NCBI RefSeq assembly: GCF_002237595.1
Contig: NZ_CP022529.1
Location: forward strand, 1,302,001 to 1,366,000
Direction of reading: 5' to 3'
Length of the DNA stretch: 64,000 bases
DNA from: Labrenzia sp. VG12
Lineage (GTDB): Bacteria; Pseudomonadota; Alphaproteobacteria; Rhizobiales; Stappiaceae
The translations under genes were made by a program, and so were the position numbers. The notes below the pieces were generated by a model. That model was not told the origin of the DNA. It saw only the letters and a program-made list of their open reading frames with translations, and made no database searches. Below are positions 60,005-64,000 of this stretch, in pieces. How positions within the stretch are numbered: position 1 is the stretch's first letter; every line of letters begins with the position of its first letter.

Positions 60005-60056
60005 TGTGGCGCTCCGAAAAAAGCCCCGGCAGAGCATCTGCCGGGGCTCGTCTCAA

Positions 60057-61505
<1,449 letters not shown>

Positions 61506-61582
61506 GGTGTTTTCCCCGGCACAAGAAGTCTTCAGTCAAAAACGGCGCGGCGTTGCCGCCGCGCCGGAGAGCTTGGCCGTCG

Positions 61583-62914
61583 TCAGACCAGCATGCTCAT
61601 CGGATTTTCGATGTAGCCCTTGAAGGCCTTGAGCAGTTCCGCACCGAGTGCCCCATCCACGCAGCGGTGGTCGGTGGACAGCGTCACGGACATGACGGTC
61701 GCCACAGCCAGTTCGCCATCCTTCACCACCGGGCGCTTTTCACCGGCACCAACGGCCAGGATGGTCGCATGCGGCGGATTGACGACCGCGGAGAAGTTCT
61801 TCACGCCCATCATGCCCATGTTGGAGACCGCGGTGGTGCCGCCCTGGTACTCTTCCGGCTTCAGCTTCCGTTCCTTGGCGCGCTTGCCGTAGTCCTTCAT
61901 TTCATTGGAAATGACGGACAGCGGCTTTTCTTCCGCACGGCGGATGATCGGGGTGATCAGACCGCCCGGAATGGAGACGGCAACGCCGACATCGGCATGC
62001 TTGTGCATGACCATGTTGTCGTCGGTCCACGAAACGTTCGCATCCGGAACATCGCGCAGCGCCAGGGCCAGGGCCTTGATGGTCATGTCGTTGACCGACA
62101 GCTTATAGGCCGGCTTGCCATCCTTGTCGGTGGCGGCAGCGCCATTGAGCTGCGCCCTGAGCGCCAGCAGCGCATCCAGTTCGCAGTCCACGGAGACGTA
62201 GAAATGCGGGATGGTCTGCTTGGATTCCGTCAGGCGCTTGGCAATGGTCTTGCGCATGCCGTCATGCGGCACGAGCTCGTAGCTGTCCTCGTCGAACAGT
62301 TTCAGAACCTGGTCCGCGGACGGGCCGGTGGCCGGAGCCGAAGCAGCGGCCTTCGGAGCTTCGGCAGCCGCCGGAGCGGCCTTGCCCGTTCCGGCCGCAA
62401 CAGCCGCCTCAATGTCGCGCTTGATGATCCGGCCATGCGGGCCGGTTCCGGCCAGCGCTTTCAGGTCGAGACCGTTGAGCTGAGCCAGGCGACGTGCCAG
62501 CGGCGAGGCAAAGATGCGTGAGCCATCGGCTGCAGCCGGCGCCGGGCCGGCAGGTGCCGGAGCAGCCGGTGCGGCGGCCGGAGCCGGAGCAGCTGCTGCT
62601 GCCGGTGCGGGCGCGGCGGCAGAGGGGGCCGGTGCGGCTCCACCGGAGGTGTCGATGGAACTGGCGTCTTCACCGTCTTCCAGAAGCACGGCGATCAGTT
62701 CGTTGACCTTCACACCTTCTGTACCGGCAGCGACGACGATCTTGCCGACCTTGCCTTCGTCAACAGCTTCCACTTCCATGGTCGCCTTGTCGGTTTCGAT
62801 CTCGGCGATGACATCACCGGCGGAAACCTGATCGCCTTCCTGAACCAGCCATTTGGCCAGGTTGCCCTCCTCCATGGTCGGAGAAAGGGCCGGCATGGTG
62901 ATATTGATTGGCAT
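61583..62914 (-). CDS. pdhC: Pyruvate dehydrogenase E2 (dihydrolipoamide acetyltransferase)
   Basis: This 443-residue protein has one lipoyl domain with the modified lysine in EIETDKATMEVEAVDEG (Lys43), a Pro/Ala linker, the peripheral-subunit-binding domain (FASPLARRLAQLNGLDLKAL) and the catalytic domain ending with STDHRCVDGALGAELL (active-site His and Asp). It transfers acetyl groups to CoA and forms the core of the complex. The start is 16 bp after pdhB. Confidence 0.96.
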   Translation of the reverse strand: MPINITMPALSPTMEEGNLAKWLVQEGDQVSAGDVIAEIETDKATMEVEAVDEGKVGKIVVAAGTEGVKVNELIAVLLEDGEDASSIDTSGGAAPAPSAAAPAPAAAAAPAPAAAPAAPAPAGPAPAAADGSRIFASPLARRLAQLNGLDLKALAGTGPHGRIIKRDIEAAVAAGTGKAAPAAAEAPKAAASAPATGPSADQVLKLFDEDSYELVPHDGMRKTIAKRLTESKQTIPHFYVSVDCELDALLALRAQLNGAAATDKDGKPAYKLSVNDMTIKALALALRDVPDANVSWTDDNMVMHKHADVGVAVSIPGGLITPIIRRAEEKPLSVISNEMKDYGKRAKERKLKPEEYQGGTTAVSNMGMMGVKNFSAVVNPPHATILAVGAGEKRPVVKDGELAVATVMSVTLSTDHRCVDGALGAELLKAFKGYIENPMSMLV

Positions 62915-62930
62915 ATCCGTGTCCCTCGCC

Positions 62931-64000
<1,070 letters not shown>

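Overview
The window reads as chromosomal DNA of a marine-type alphaproteobacterium of the Hyphomicrobiales/Stappiaceae kind (Roseibium, Labrenzia or Stappia relatives). This is inference from gene content and order: a form I carbon monoxide dehydrogenase cluster, a fused ispDF gene, the dusB-ntrB-ntrC-ntrY-ntrX-trkA-dat-hfq-hflX series, a Rhizobium-like NtrB, and pdhB-pdhC-lpdA followed by lipA and coq10. GC is high and most genes are tightly packed, often with 4-base stop/start overlaps. There is no rRNA, CRISPR array, insertion sequence or recognisable prophage.

Region 1 (1-8382, minus strand) is an aerobic CO oxidation locus read as coxC, coxM, coxS, coxL, coxD, coxE, coxF; coxF runs off the left edge. 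CoxL has the form I active-site loop AYRCSFR, so this is a genuine CO dehydrogenase and not a generic xanthine oxidase homologue. A 115-bp palindromic element and a strong hairpin separate the structural genes (MSL) from the maturation genes (DEF). Region 2 (8525-12198) holds a short-chain dehydrogenase and a MerR regulator behind a MerR-type promoter, a ParA-type ATPase with a small partner, and tRNA-Ser(TGA). A 770-bp stretch with strong inverted repeats and a perfect CRP-like site leads to rlpA.

Region 3 (12972-24962) holds envelope and housekeeping genes: rlpA, a DacF-like protein that has lost all three catalytic motifs, then tmk, holB, tatD, a metallo-beta-lactamase-fold hydrolase, a RecX-family gene, ddl, a histidine phosphatase, a Nudix hydrolase, a deaminase, a P-loop kinase-like protein, a bestrophin and arfB.

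Region 4 (24959-38257) is a reductive pyrimidine catabolism locus. rutR is divergent from a transaminase, and two RutR-type operators lie between them. The transaminase, a cupin, an N-carbamoyl-beta-alanine amidohydrolase and a dihydropyrimidinase follow, then an ABC importer (ATPase and two permeases) with no binding-protein gene. Two groups of unknown genes are embedded: three translationally coupled secreted proteins (two diverged paralogues and a GH114-like protein) and three small unknown genes between the ATPase and the permeases. The dihydropyrimidine dehydrogenase subunits are not in the window.

Region 5 (38300-52132) runs from a second large palindromic element through mazG, a solute-binding-like protein, hflX, hfq, dat and trkA to the nitrogen-regulation systems NtrXY and NtrBC and dusB. 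Region 6 (52133-64000) has ispDF and pncC, then a tandem array of three paralogous small secreted proteins of unknown function. After these come coq10, lipA, a thioesterase, a gamma-glutamylcyclotransferase-like gene, two GlsB/YeaQ-type membrane proteins around a phage-type A1S_2505 protein, and lpdA, pdhC and pdhB; pdhB runs off the right edge.
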